Assembly: GCA_021804345.1 (NCBI GenBank)
Contig: JAJZHV010000005.1
Span: 1 to 13,968, forward strand
Direction of reading: 5' to 3'
From: Pseudomonadota bacterium
Lineage (GTDB): Bacteria; Pseudomonadota; Gammaproteobacteria; Burkholderiales; Ferrovaceae
Length of the DNA stretch: 13,968 bases
Below are positions 1-5,904 of this stretch, in pieces (the stretch's first letter is position 1; every line of letters begins with the position of its first letter). A program made the position numbers and the translations under genes. Under the pieces are notes generated by a model, which was not told the origin of the DNA, searched no databases, and saw only the letters and a program-made list of their open reading frames with translations.

Positions 1-94
1 TTATCTGATAAAAGAGTCCATATGTTCAGTGATAACATGATAATTCTCTGAGAACTGCATTTACATTTATTTATCGCTTACACAATAAGATTTA

Positions 95-123
95 TTGATC
101 AAAGCTTATTCAATGGTTATTGT
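95..123 (+). promoter_or_regulatory. Possible sigma70-type promoter for the accessory cassette
   Basis: TTGATC (95-100) resembles a -35 box and TATTGT (118-123) a -10 box, with a 17-base spacer, 36 bases before the first start codon. The -10 match is only four of six bases. The flanking DNA is so AT-rich that chance matches are likely, so this is a weak candidate. Confidence 0.22.
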
Positions 124-147
124 TCAATCATCATATATCACTGATCC

Positions 148-153
148 AAGGAG
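148..153 (+). promoter_or_regulatory. Ribosome-binding site of the first cassette gene
   Basis: AAGGAG lies six bases before the ATG at 160. This is a near-perfect Shine-Dalgarno and spacing. It fixes the start of the first reading frame and shows that the AT-rich segment was a genuinely translated gene. Confidence 0.7.
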
Positions 154-159
154 ATAGTT

Positions 160-375
160 ATGACAATAATTCCAAATCCGTATATTGCAGGTGCTCAGAT
201 TGGTGCAAGTGTTATGGTTGAAGCGGTCAGAGGCCTTTACAATACAGCCGAGAGCATTAACGATTTTATTAATGATCACATAAAAGCGATGCAGGACTCA
301 GAGAATTTAACGATTGCTCGAACAGGTAGAGTGTTGGAAAGTGCAAAACTTGGATTTGGCCTCGGCTATATTTAA
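160..375 (+). CDS. N-terminal part of an interrupted EF-hand protein (71 residues before an in-frame stop)
   Basis: This is a small reading frame with an excellent ribosome-binding site (AAGGAG, six bases before ATG). The product is 71 residues: a short, mildly hydrophobic N-terminus (PYIAGAQIGASVMVEAV), a polar helical middle, then the beginning of a glycine-rich hydrophobic stretch (LGFGLGYI) where a TAA stops it. The same frame continues without another stop to 933 and carries on the hydrophobic stretch (PVIAIAAGQLILGNPL). I therefore read 160-933 as one gene of 257 sense codons interrupted by one nonsense codon. I do not recognise the family. It could still be expressed as a short peptide. 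It is the first gene of the AT-rich three-gene cassette, and base use is unlike the core genes at the right. Confidence 0.55.
   Translation: MTIIPNPYIAGAQIGASVMVEAVRGLYNTAESINDFINDHIKAMQDSENLTIARTGRVLESAKLGFGLGYI
373..375 (+). other. In-frame TAA that splits the first cassette gene
   Basis: Reading in frame from 160, codon 72 is TAA, followed by ccg gta att gca. The frame then stays open for 185 further sense codons to the TAA at 931-933. The hydrophobic character continues across the stop, which argues for a point nonsense mutation (or a sequencing error), not two designed genes. UAA is the normal stop of several other genes here, so reassignment is unlikely. Confidence 0.6.
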
Positions 376-402
376 CCGGTAATTGCAATTGCAGCTGGAC
401 AA

Positions 403-933
403 TTGATTTTAGGTAATCCTCTGACTGCAATTACCACTATCGCACAAGCTGCTACTTTAACAAATCCAATCGCTATGACTTGCGCTGCTGTAGGCGCTAT
501 TTACTACGGATGGAGTGCATTGACCGATCAAGAAAAAGACGAGATAATTGAAAAACTTAGTAAAGGTCTTGAAATTGGGATCGAAATGATTAAGTCAGTA
601 ATACGTTTTGTGATCGACAAAACAAAGGAATTATGGAATTCAGAAAATTTATCTGAAATCAAAGGGTACATAAGTAACGCAGCAAAAGTATTCGGAAAGA
701 CGCTGGCAGATGTGACACACATTTTAAGCGATAAGATTTTCGGTGGGTTATCTGCAATAAAGACAAAAACCATGGAATCATTTGATAAGACCACTGAATT
801 TGGTTCTCAGGCTATTGATGTCATAAAAGAAAAAGGCGAGCAGATTCTTGACCGAAATGGCGACGGGAAAATCACTCTTGATGATTTTAAACCATGGAGC
901 GGGCAAAATAAATCAGAAGATAAGTTAAGCTAA
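403..933 (+). CDS. C-terminal part of the interrupted gene: hydrophobic segment plus EF-hand
   Basis: This is the same reading frame as the ORF at 160, downstream of its in-frame TAA. If translated alone it would need the TTG at 403 or the ATG at 475, and neither has a good ribosome-binding site, so it is more likely the rest of a pseudogenised or read-through protein. It opens with alanine/threonine-rich hydrophobic residues (to about 45 of this part, ending AVGAIYYGW). Long amphipathic lysine/glutamate-rich helices follow (about 48-145). It ends in a canonical EF-hand loop, D-R-N-G-D-G-K-I-T-L-D-D, encoded at 850-885. All calcium-ligand positions (1, 3, 5, 7, 9, 12) carry suitable residues, with Asp in place of Glu at 12. 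No signal peptide is evident. The overall look is of a membrane-associated helical protein with a calcium-sensing tail. Function is unknown, and I recognise no named family. Confidence 0.5.
   Translation: MILGNPLTAITTIAQAATLTNPIAMTCAAVGAIYYGWSALTDQEKDEIIEKLSKGLEIGIEMIKSVIRFVIDKTKELWNSENLSEIKGYISNAAKVFGKTLADVTHILSDKIFGGLSAIKTKTMESFDKTTEFGSQAIDVIKEKGEQILDRNGDGKITLDDFKPWSGQNKSEDKLS
850..885 (+). other. EF-hand calcium-binding loop (encoded)
   Basis: These twelve codons give D-x-N-x-D-G-K-I-T-x-x-D followed by Phe, the classic EF-hand consensus with the invariant Gly at 6 and Ile at 8. Only one loop is present, near the C-terminus. A single loop may bind calcium weakly or by dimerisation, as in dockerin-like or calerythrin-like bacterial proteins. 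That last point is family knowledge, not something visible here. Confidence 0.75.
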
Positions 934-980
934 CGATAAAAGAATGTGGATGGGTTTACAAGGATTGTAAGGAGAAGCGC

Positions 981-1139
981 ATGGGGTTAGGAAGAGCATT
1001 GATTTGTATTCTTTTGCCGCCGCTATCAGTATTAGACAAAGGTTGCGGAACAGTCTTGCTTGTTGCGCTATTAACCTTGTGTGGATGGGTACCAGGTGTA
1101 ATCGCCGCTTTAGTTGTCTGTACGAAGGCTAGTAAATGA
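981..1139 (+). CDS. YqaE/Pmp3-family small membrane protein (52 residues)
   Basis: This short gene starts at ATG 981, six bases after GGAG (971-974), and ends at TGA 1137-1139. The 52-residue product shows the UPF0057/Pmp3 pattern. There is a first membrane helix ending in the hallmark ILLPPLSV (about residues 10-17), a short Asp/Lys/Gly turn, and a second helix carrying the second hallmark GWVPGVIAALVV (about 35-46). Members are two-helix inner-membrane proteins. In plants and yeast they affect membrane potential and cation tolerance, and their bacterial role is poorly defined. The gene lies 47 bases behind the EF-hand gene and 27 before the next membrane protein, all on one strand, so co-transcription is likely. 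The pairing of a membrane-potential-type protein with an EF-hand protein suggests a membrane or ion-related cassette (inference). Confidence 0.8.
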   Translation: MGLGRALICILLPPLSVLDKGCGTVLLVALLTLCGWVPGVIAALVVCTKASK

Positions 1140-1166
1140 CACCAACGTATTTTGGAGAGAGATGGC

Positions 1167-1730
1167 ATGCCCGGTAAAGAATCCATGATTTTTTTCGGTG
1201 TTACTGCAGCTGCAAGTGCTTTTGTTTTCATTATTATCGGGTGTTTTAGACGCCCAAAAACCAAGACTGAAACCAGCGGCACAACATATGATATTATGGA
1301 ACGTTCGGGTAAGCGTATTGCATTGCAAAACCCGTCAAATATTAGCTGGTTAATGGGGCTCATGTATGCCACATTGTTCTATTGCAGTTTACCTGTCCTG
1401 ATCTGGCGCTACGGTAAAGCCTTGTCACTTTTATTCATCGCCACACCATTTGCACTCAGTTTTGCTATTACCTGTATAGTCTCATCTGATGGTGGGACTA
1501 AATTTTTTCTAGGCATTGTTTTGAAAGTAATTATCCGTGCAATTGGTGGGTTGATTATTGTCTCCAATGACACAAAGCTTTATAGAAAAGCTCTGGTTTC
1601 CCGTGGATGGGAAATGAAAGGATCAAGCAAAGCCACATCAAGAAAAGACGCCATGAATTTTTCTCCTCAAGTTAGGCCGAAATTTGATCAACGCGCATGG
1701 ACCAGGCAACCACCAGCCAGATCACTGTGA
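1167..1730 (+). CDS. Polytopic membrane protein of unknown function with a chimeric C-terminus
   Basis: I place the start at ATG 1167, preceded by GGAGAGAG at 1154-1161. A TTG at 1152 would overlap that ribosome-binding site. The 187-residue product has about four hydrophobic segments: roughly residues 8-26, 61-80, 85-105 and 113-132. Then comes a conserved-looking tail, LYRKALVSRGWE (138-149), reminiscent of the end of DUF2628-type membrane proteins, where a Gly-Trp/Tyr after a basic helix closes the domain. I hold that resemblance only loosely. Residues after about 160 are encoded by DNA that overlaps the 3' end of the opposite-strand MFS gene by 59 bases. They are proline/arginine-rich and unlike the rest of the protein. 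The natural stop codon was probably lost where accessory and core DNA were joined, so the last ~25 residues look like an accidental extension. It is the third gene of the cassette and is probably co-transcribed with the Pmp3-like gene. Confidence 0.6.
   Translation: MPGKESMIFFGVTAAASAFVFIIIGCFRRPKTKTETSGTTYDIMERSGKRIALQNPSNISWLMGLMYATLFYCSLPVLIWRYGKALSLLFIATPFALSFAITCIVSSDGGTKFFLGIVLKVIIRAIGGLIIVSNDTKLYRKALVSRGWEMKGSSKATSRKDAMNFSPQVRPKFDQRAWTRQPPARSL
1580..1654 (-). pseudogene. ssb: Apparent ssb start remnant: RBS plus Met-Ala-Ser, then foreign sequence
   Basis: On the minus strand, 17 bases after the MFS stop codon, GAGGAG (1663-1668) sits eight bases before ATG-GCG-TCT (1654-1646). Met-Ala-Ser is the usual opening of proteobacterial single-strand DNA-binding protein (typically MAS followed by V-N-K-V or R-G-V-N-K). 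A gene order uvrA / MFS / ssb is common in betaproteobacteria. Directly after the third codon the frame turns into F-L-D-V and runs to TAA at 1580 after only 24 residues, within DNA that codes on the other strand for the cassette membrane protein. I infer that the cassette join falls within a few bases of codon 3 of ssb. Only three codons match, so the identity rests mainly on gene order, the ribosome-binding site and the composition switch. If true, a functional ssb must lie elsewhere, or the contig is chimeric. Confidence 0.42.
1640..1656. other. Junction between AT-rich accessory DNA and core DNA
   Basis: To the left, base composition and codon use are AT-rich. To the right they match the MFS, uvrA and nitrate genes. 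The coding evidence brackets the change: the cassette membrane protein looks normal up to about codon 155-160, and the ssb-like start is recognisable only from about 1646 rightwards. I see no terminal inverted repeat, target duplication or integrase in the window, so the mechanism of joining is unknown. Confidence 0.5.
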
Positions 1731-2850
1731 TCCCCGCGCAGAAAAGGGGTACAGCTTGTGCCCCCGCATATTTGAACAGCACCCCTCCCAGAAAGGCGCC
1801 GCTGAAAGTGCCGAAAAACTGGATGGTACTGTACACCCCGGTGGCTGTTCCCTTGGCGTCTGCTGGAGCCACCAACGTCACCAGGGAAGGAATACTGGCT
1901 TCCAGCACATTAAACGCCACAAAGAACACCGTCAGCGCCGTGGCAATTCCGGCCACACTTCCCAAACCCCGCGTCATGAGAAGCTGGGCCACCACCAACA
2001 CTGCTACGCAAGCCAAAAATACCTGTTTGCGCCATTTGCCATGGGCAAAGGCCACAGGAGGGATCATCAGTACAAAGGAGCCCAACATAACGGGCAAATA
2101 CAGCTTCCACTGCTCGGATTGCAACAGCCCGGCCCGTATCAGGGAGGAGGGAACCACCACAAAAGTGGCCATGAGGGAAGCATGCAGGCAAAACACTCCC
2201 CAATTCAAACGCAGCAACTGCCCATGGCCCAGTACGCGAGCAAACGCCGTACGTCCAGCGGGTTGTGGCAACGCCACGGGATTAGGGACAAACCATTTCA
2301 CCACCAGTATGGCCCCTAAGGAAAGAATTCCAGTAAGTTCAAAGATGCCGGGGACCCCAATGAGCGGATACAACATGGGCGCCAAAATCATAGAAAGACT
2401 GAAGGTCAGGCCGATGGTGACGCCAATCATGGCCATTGCCTGGGTGCGAACCACCTCGCGCGTCAAGTCTGCCGTGAGCGCGATCAGTGCGGCGGAGATT
2501 GCGCCCGCGCCCTGAATGGCACGACCCAGGATGATTTCGTGAATATTTGTCGCCAAAGCCGCCACCAAACTGCCCAGAGCAAACACCAGCAACCCTCCCA
2601 CAATGACCGGTTTTCGACCCACCCGGTCGGATAGCCATCCCAACGGGATTTGTAACAGGGCTTGCGTCAGGCCATAGGCGCCCAGTGCAAGGCCCACCAG
2701 GGTTTTGTCTTCACCACCTGGCAAATGCAAGGCGTAGAGGGCAAACACAGGTAAAATAATGAACATTCCCAGCATGCGCAGACCAAAAATACTGGCCAAC
2801 CCAATACTGGCACGCTTTTCATTGGGTAACATCTTAACGGTCGATTTCAT
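1672..2850 (-). CDS. MFS transporter (DHA-type efflux permease)
   Basis: This is a membrane transporter of the major facilitator superfamily, about 392 residues from ATG 2850. ATG 2832 (MLPNEKRASIG...) is an equally good start and resembles the opening of homologues. The open frame runs further upstream to 2967, but that stretch is polar and unlike the family. About twelve hydrophobic helices are visible. The cytoplasmic loop 2-3 motif A is intact, G-W-L-S-D-R-V-G-R-K at about residues 71-80. The family exports drugs or small metabolites by proton antiport, and the substrate cannot be told from sequence. The gene is divergent from uvrA, as in many betaproteobacteria where MFS sits between uvrA and ssb. 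The stop at 1672-1674 is followed by a ribosome-binding site and an ssb-like ATG, so its 3' end appears native and uncut. Confidence 0.88.
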   Translation of the reverse strand: MKSTVKMLPNEKRASIGLASIFGLRMLGMFIILPVFALYALHLPGGEDKTLVGLALGAYGLTQALLQIPLGWLSDRVGRKPVIVGGLLVFALGSLVAALATNIHEIILGRAIQGAGAISAALIALTADLTREVVRTQAMAMIGVTIGLTFSLSMILAPMLYPLIGVPGIFELTGILSLGAILVVKWFVPNPVALPQPAGRTAFARVLGHGQLLRLNWGVFCLHASLMATFVVVPSSLIRAGLLQSEQWKLYLPVMLGSFVLMIPPVAFAHGKWRKQVFLACVAVLVVAQLLMTRGLGSVAGIATALTVFFVAFNVLEASIPSLVTLVAPADAKGTATGVYSTIQFFGTFSGAFLGGVLFKYAGAQAVPLFCAGITVIWLVVAWSMRVDQISA

Positions 2851-3061
2851 GGGAGTGGTGAAGGAATAAATAAAATGCTTGGCGTATATTATCAGGTTAA
2901 GGATGACGCGATGATGTCCGTTTCTTGATGCGCAGACTTTCCCTGACGGATGGGAGTCCGCCCTCACAACTGGTCACTGCCCGCCTCGTTGGCTTGTCCG
3001 CCCCTGAGGGCACGCAAGATGGCTCCGGCAGGAAAAAACCCTCACTCACAACCGAACCAAA
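2851..3061. other. Divergent intergenic region between the MFS gene and uvrA
   Basis: These 211 bases should hold the promoters of both divergent genes, but I see no convincing -35/-10 pair on either strand. The AT-rich stretch TATATTATC near 2885 could be part of a promoter for the MFS gene. No LexA box of the CTG-N10-CAG type is visible before uvrA. A short hairpin GCCC-CTGA-GGGC occupies 3000-3011 and lacks a following T-run. There is no clear Shine-Dalgarno directly before the uvrA ATG. Confidence 0.4.
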
Positions 3062-5893
3062 ATGACTGCAAACCAAGATCTGATTCGAATCCGTGGGGCA
3101 CGCACCCATAATCTCAAAAATATCGACCTGGACCTGCCCCGCCATCAACTGGTGGTCATTACAGGTCTGTCGGGCTCGGGCAAATCCTCTCTGGCTTTCG
3201 ACACCCTGTACGCCGAAGGGCAACGCCGGTATGTGGAATCACTCTCGGCCTATGCCCGCCAATTTCTGCAGTTGATGGAAAAACCGGACGTGGATCTGAT
3301 CGAAGGTTTATCCCCGGCCATCTCCATCGAGCAAAAAGCCACCAGCCACAACCCCCGTTCCACCGTAGGAACAGTCACAGAAATCCATGACTACCTGCGC
3401 CTGTTGTTTGCGCGTGCCGGCGACCCCTATTGCCCAGAGCATCACATTCTTCTGGAAGCCCAGAGCGTCTCGCAAATGGTGGACCATGTGCTGGCTCTGC
3501 CTTCCGAAACCCGCCTGATGATCCTGGCTCCTTTGGTGGTGGATCGCAAGGGGCAACAACAGGAACGGTTTGATGAACTGCGGGCCCAGGGATTTGTGCG
3601 CCTGCGCATCGATGGACAGGTGGTAGATATCGATGCCATTCCCACGCTGGATAAAAATCAGAAACACACCATCGAGGTGGTGGTGGATCGGGTCAAGGTC
3701 CGTCCGGAAATCAAACAGCGTCTGGCAGAGTCCTTCGAAACGGCCCTGCGTCATGCGGATGGCCGGGCACTGGCCGTGGAAATGGACAACGCAGAAACCC
3801 ATTTGTTTTCCGCCCGATTTGCTTGTCCGGTTTGCAACTATGCGCTGCAGGAACTGGAACCCAGACTGTTCTCTTTCAATAACCCCATGGGTGCCTGTCC
3901 GCACTGTGACGGTCTGGGAGTCATCACTTTTTTTGACCCCAAGCGCGTAGTGGCTCACCCTCAACTCAGTCTGGCCGGTGGGGCCATCAAGGGGTGGGAT
4001 CGGCGTAACCAGTTCTATTTCCAGATGCTTCTGGATCTGGCTCAATTTTATGAGTTTGACCTAGAGGCCCCCTTTGACACGTTGAATGCAGAGATTCAGC
4101 AACGCATTCTGTTCGGCTCAGGCAAGCAGAAAATTCCGTTTCGCTATCCTGGCGAGCGCAATCAGCTTCGCATCAAGGAACATGCCTTTGACGGGGTCAT
4201 TCCCAGTCTGGAGCGACGCTATCGCGAGTCTGACTCGGTTCTGGTGCGTGAGGAACTTGCCAAACTGCGCAATCAAAAACTATGCCCCCAGTGCGCTGGC
4301 TCGCGCTTGCGCCGCGAAGCGCGCCATGTGAAGGTCGGGTCGTATACCTTGCACGAACTCAACGCCTTGCCGCTACGCGATGCCTTACAGCGCTTTCAGA
4401 ATTTGACGCTCAAGGGAAGAAAGCAAGCCATTGCTGACAAAATTCTGAAGGAAATCGTGGCTCGCCTGCAATTTCTCAACAATGTGGGATTGGATTATCT
4501 GCAACTGGATCGTTCGGCCGATACCCTTTCCGGAGGCGAGGCGCAACGCATTCGTCTGGCCTCGCAAATTGGCTCCGGCTTGACCGGAGTCATGTATGTG
4601 CTGGACGAACCTTCCATTGGTTTGCATCAACGGGACAACCATCGTTTACTGGAAACCTTGGGGCATTTGCGCGATTTGGGAAACAGCGTCATCGTGGTGG
4701 AACACGATGAGGATGCCATCCGCAACGCCGATTATGTCGTGGATATGGGGCCCGGCGCCGGAGAGCATGGTGGCTTGGTCGTCGCTCAAGGCACACCCGC
4801 ACAGGTGTGCAACAACCCGGACTCGCTAACCGGGCAATATTTATCGGGCGCTCGCACCATTGCCCTGCCACCCCAACGGCACGCCCCGGATGAACAACGC
4901 TGGCTGTACCTGCGGGGGGCGCGAGGCAACAACCTCAAAGCAGTAACGCTGCAGATTCCGGTGGGTTTGCTGGTGTGTATCACCGGGGTTTCAGGCTCAG
5001 GTAAGTCCACACTCATCAATGATACCCTGTACGTGGCGGTGGCCCGTCATCTCCACGGCGGCGCTCATGAACCTGCACCCTTCGAATCCATAGAGGGCCT
5101 GGAGCACTTCGACAAAGTAATCAACGTGGATCAAAGCCCCATTGGTCGCACGCCTCGCTCCAATCCCGCCACGTACACCGGATTATTTACTCCCATCCGG
5201 GATTTATTTGCCGGCATTCCACAGGCACGCGAACGCGGGTATGGTCCTGGGCGTTTTTCCTTCAACGTCAAAGGTGGGCGATGTGAAGCCTGCCAGGGAG
5301 ACGGCCTGATCAAAGTGGAAATGCATTTTCTGCCGGACATCTATGTTCCCTGCGATGTGTGTCATGGAAAACGGTATAACCGCGAAACCTTGGAAATTCT
5401 GTACAAAGGTCGATCGGTGCATGACATCTTGAACCTTACCGTGGAACAGGCTTTTGAATTTTTCAATGCGGTACCGGTCATCGCGCGCAAATTACAAACA
5501 CTGCTGGATGTGGGTCTGGGCTATATCACACTTGGGCAGTCGGCAACCACCCTGTCCGGGGGTGAAGCGCAGCGGGTCAAATTATCCTTGGAGCTGTCCA
5601 AGCGCGATACCGGACGCACCTTGTTTATCCTTGACGAACCGACTACCGGGCTGCATTTTCAGGATATCGATCTACTGTTAACTGTCCTGCACCGACTGCG
5701 CGATCACGGCAATACCGTGGTGGTCATCGAGCATAATCTGGATGTGATCAAAACTGCGGATTGGGTCGTGGATCTGGGGCCCGAGGGCGGGGATGGCGGC
5801 GGTCAAATCATCGCCTGCGGAACACCAGAGCAGGTTGCTCGACAAGCGCGTAGCTTTACCGGGCAGTTTTTGAAATCTGCGCTCAAGGTCTAG
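3062..5893 (+). CDS. uvrA: UvrA, excinuclease ABC subunit A
   Basis: UvrA is the ATP-dependent damage-recognition subunit of nucleotide excision repair. It dimerises, scans DNA with UvrB and loads UvrB at lesions. The 943 residues match the usual 940-950. Order of features: first Walker [10 protein letters not shown] (35-43); first CxxC...CxxC zinc module in the inserted domain (about 254-284); a further CPQC near 408; first ABC signature [11 protein letters not shown] (about 489) with LDEPSIGLH after it; second Walker [10 protein letters not shown] (about 642); second zinc finger beginning CEAC (about 740) with the CDVC pair behind it; second signature [11 protein letters not shown] (about 831) and LDEPTTGLH. 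All key residues are present and the gene is complete. The start at 3062 gives the family N-terminus ([15 protein letters not shown]), although no good ribosome-binding site precedes it. It ends 11 bases from the convergent kinase gene. Confidence 0.98.
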   Translation: MTANQDLIRIRGARTHNLKNIDLDLPRHQLVVITGLSGSGKSSLAFDTLYAEGQRRYVESLSAYARQFLQLMEKPDVDLIEGLSPAISIEQKATSHNPRSTVGTVTEIHDYLRLLFARAGDPYCPEHHILLEAQSVSQMVDHVLALPSETRLMILAPLVVDRKGQQQERFDELRAQGFVRLRIDGQVVDIDAIPTLDKNQKHTIEVVVDRVKVRPEIKQRLAESFETALRHADGRALAVEMDNAETHLFSARFACPVCNYALQELEPRLFSFNNPMGACPHCDGLGVITFFDPKRVVAHPQLSLAGGAIKGWDRRNQFYFQMLLDLAQFYEFDLEAPFDTLNAEIQQRILFGSGKQKIPFRYPGERNQLRIKEHAFDGVIPSLERRYRESDSVLVREELAKLRNQKLCPQCAGSRLRREARHVKVGSYTLHELNALPLRDALQRFQNLTLKGRKQAIADKILKEIVARLQFLNNVGLDYLQLDRSADTLSGGEAQRIRLASQIGSGLTGVMYVLDEPSIGLHQRDNHRLLETLGHLRDLGNSVIVVEHDEDAIRNADYVVDMGPGAGEHGGLVVAQGTPAQVCNNPDSLTGQYLSGARTIALPPQRHAPDEQRWLYLRGARGNNLKAVTLQIPVGLLVCITGVSGSGKSTLINDTLYVAVARHLHGGAHEPAPFESIEGLEHFDKVINVDQSPIGRTPRSNPATYTGLFTPIRDLFAGIPQARERGYGPGRFSFNVKGGRCEACQGDGLIKVEMHFLPDIYVPCDVCHGKRYNRETLEILYKGRSVHDILNLTVEQAFEFFNAVPVIARKLQTLLDVGLGYITLGQSATTLSGGEAQRVKLSLELSKRDTGRTLFILDEPTTGLHFQDIDLLLTVLHRLRDHGNTVVVIEHNLDVIKTADWVVDLGPEGGDGGGQIIACGTPEQVARQARSFTGQFLKSALKV

Positions 5894-5904
5894 CAGACTA
5901 CGGG

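Larger units (their letters stand above)
1..159. other. AT-rich leader upstream of the cassette; no gene seen
   Basis: This stretch is strongly AT-rich and I see no convincing coding frame in it. It contains small palindromes: TTATC-t-GATAA at the very start and TTGATCAA at 95-102. It ends in the ribosome-binding site of the first cassette gene. It probably holds the promoter of the three-gene cassette. The left border of the accessory DNA is not visible and presumably lies outside the window. Confidence 0.5.

Noticed and set aside
1..159. Insertion-sequence end or attachment site at the left edge
   Set aside because: Only short AT-rich palindromes are present. No partner repeat occurs at the junction near 1650, and no integrase or transposase is in the window.
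956..1372. 138-codon minus-strand frame opposite the Pmp3-like gene
   Set aside because: It has no ribosome-binding site or recognisable product, and it overlaps two better supported plus-strand genes.
1672..1690. Possible truncation of the MFS C-terminus at the cassette junction
   Set aside because: The stop codon is followed at operon-like spacing by a ribosome-binding site and ATG that belong to the core side, so the join lies beyond the end of the MFS gene.
1697..2515. 272-codon plus-strand open frame across the MFS gene
   Set aside because: It is antisense to a clear twelve-helix transporter, and its translation has no recognisable domain.
2851..2967. N-terminal extension of the MFS protein to position 2967
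   Set aside because: The extra 39 residues are polar, precede the first conserved helix, and occupy the divergent promoter region. ATG 2850 or 2832 fits the family better.
3308..4045. Long open frame on the minus strand inside uvrA
   Set aside because: It lies wholly within the uvrA coding sequence, has low-complexity His/Gln-rich translation and no ribosome-binding site. It is a shadow of a GC-rich gene.
5894..5904. Terminator between convergent uvrA and the kinase gene
   Set aside because: The gap is only 11 bases, and I see no hairpin with a T-run in it or at the adjacent gene ends.
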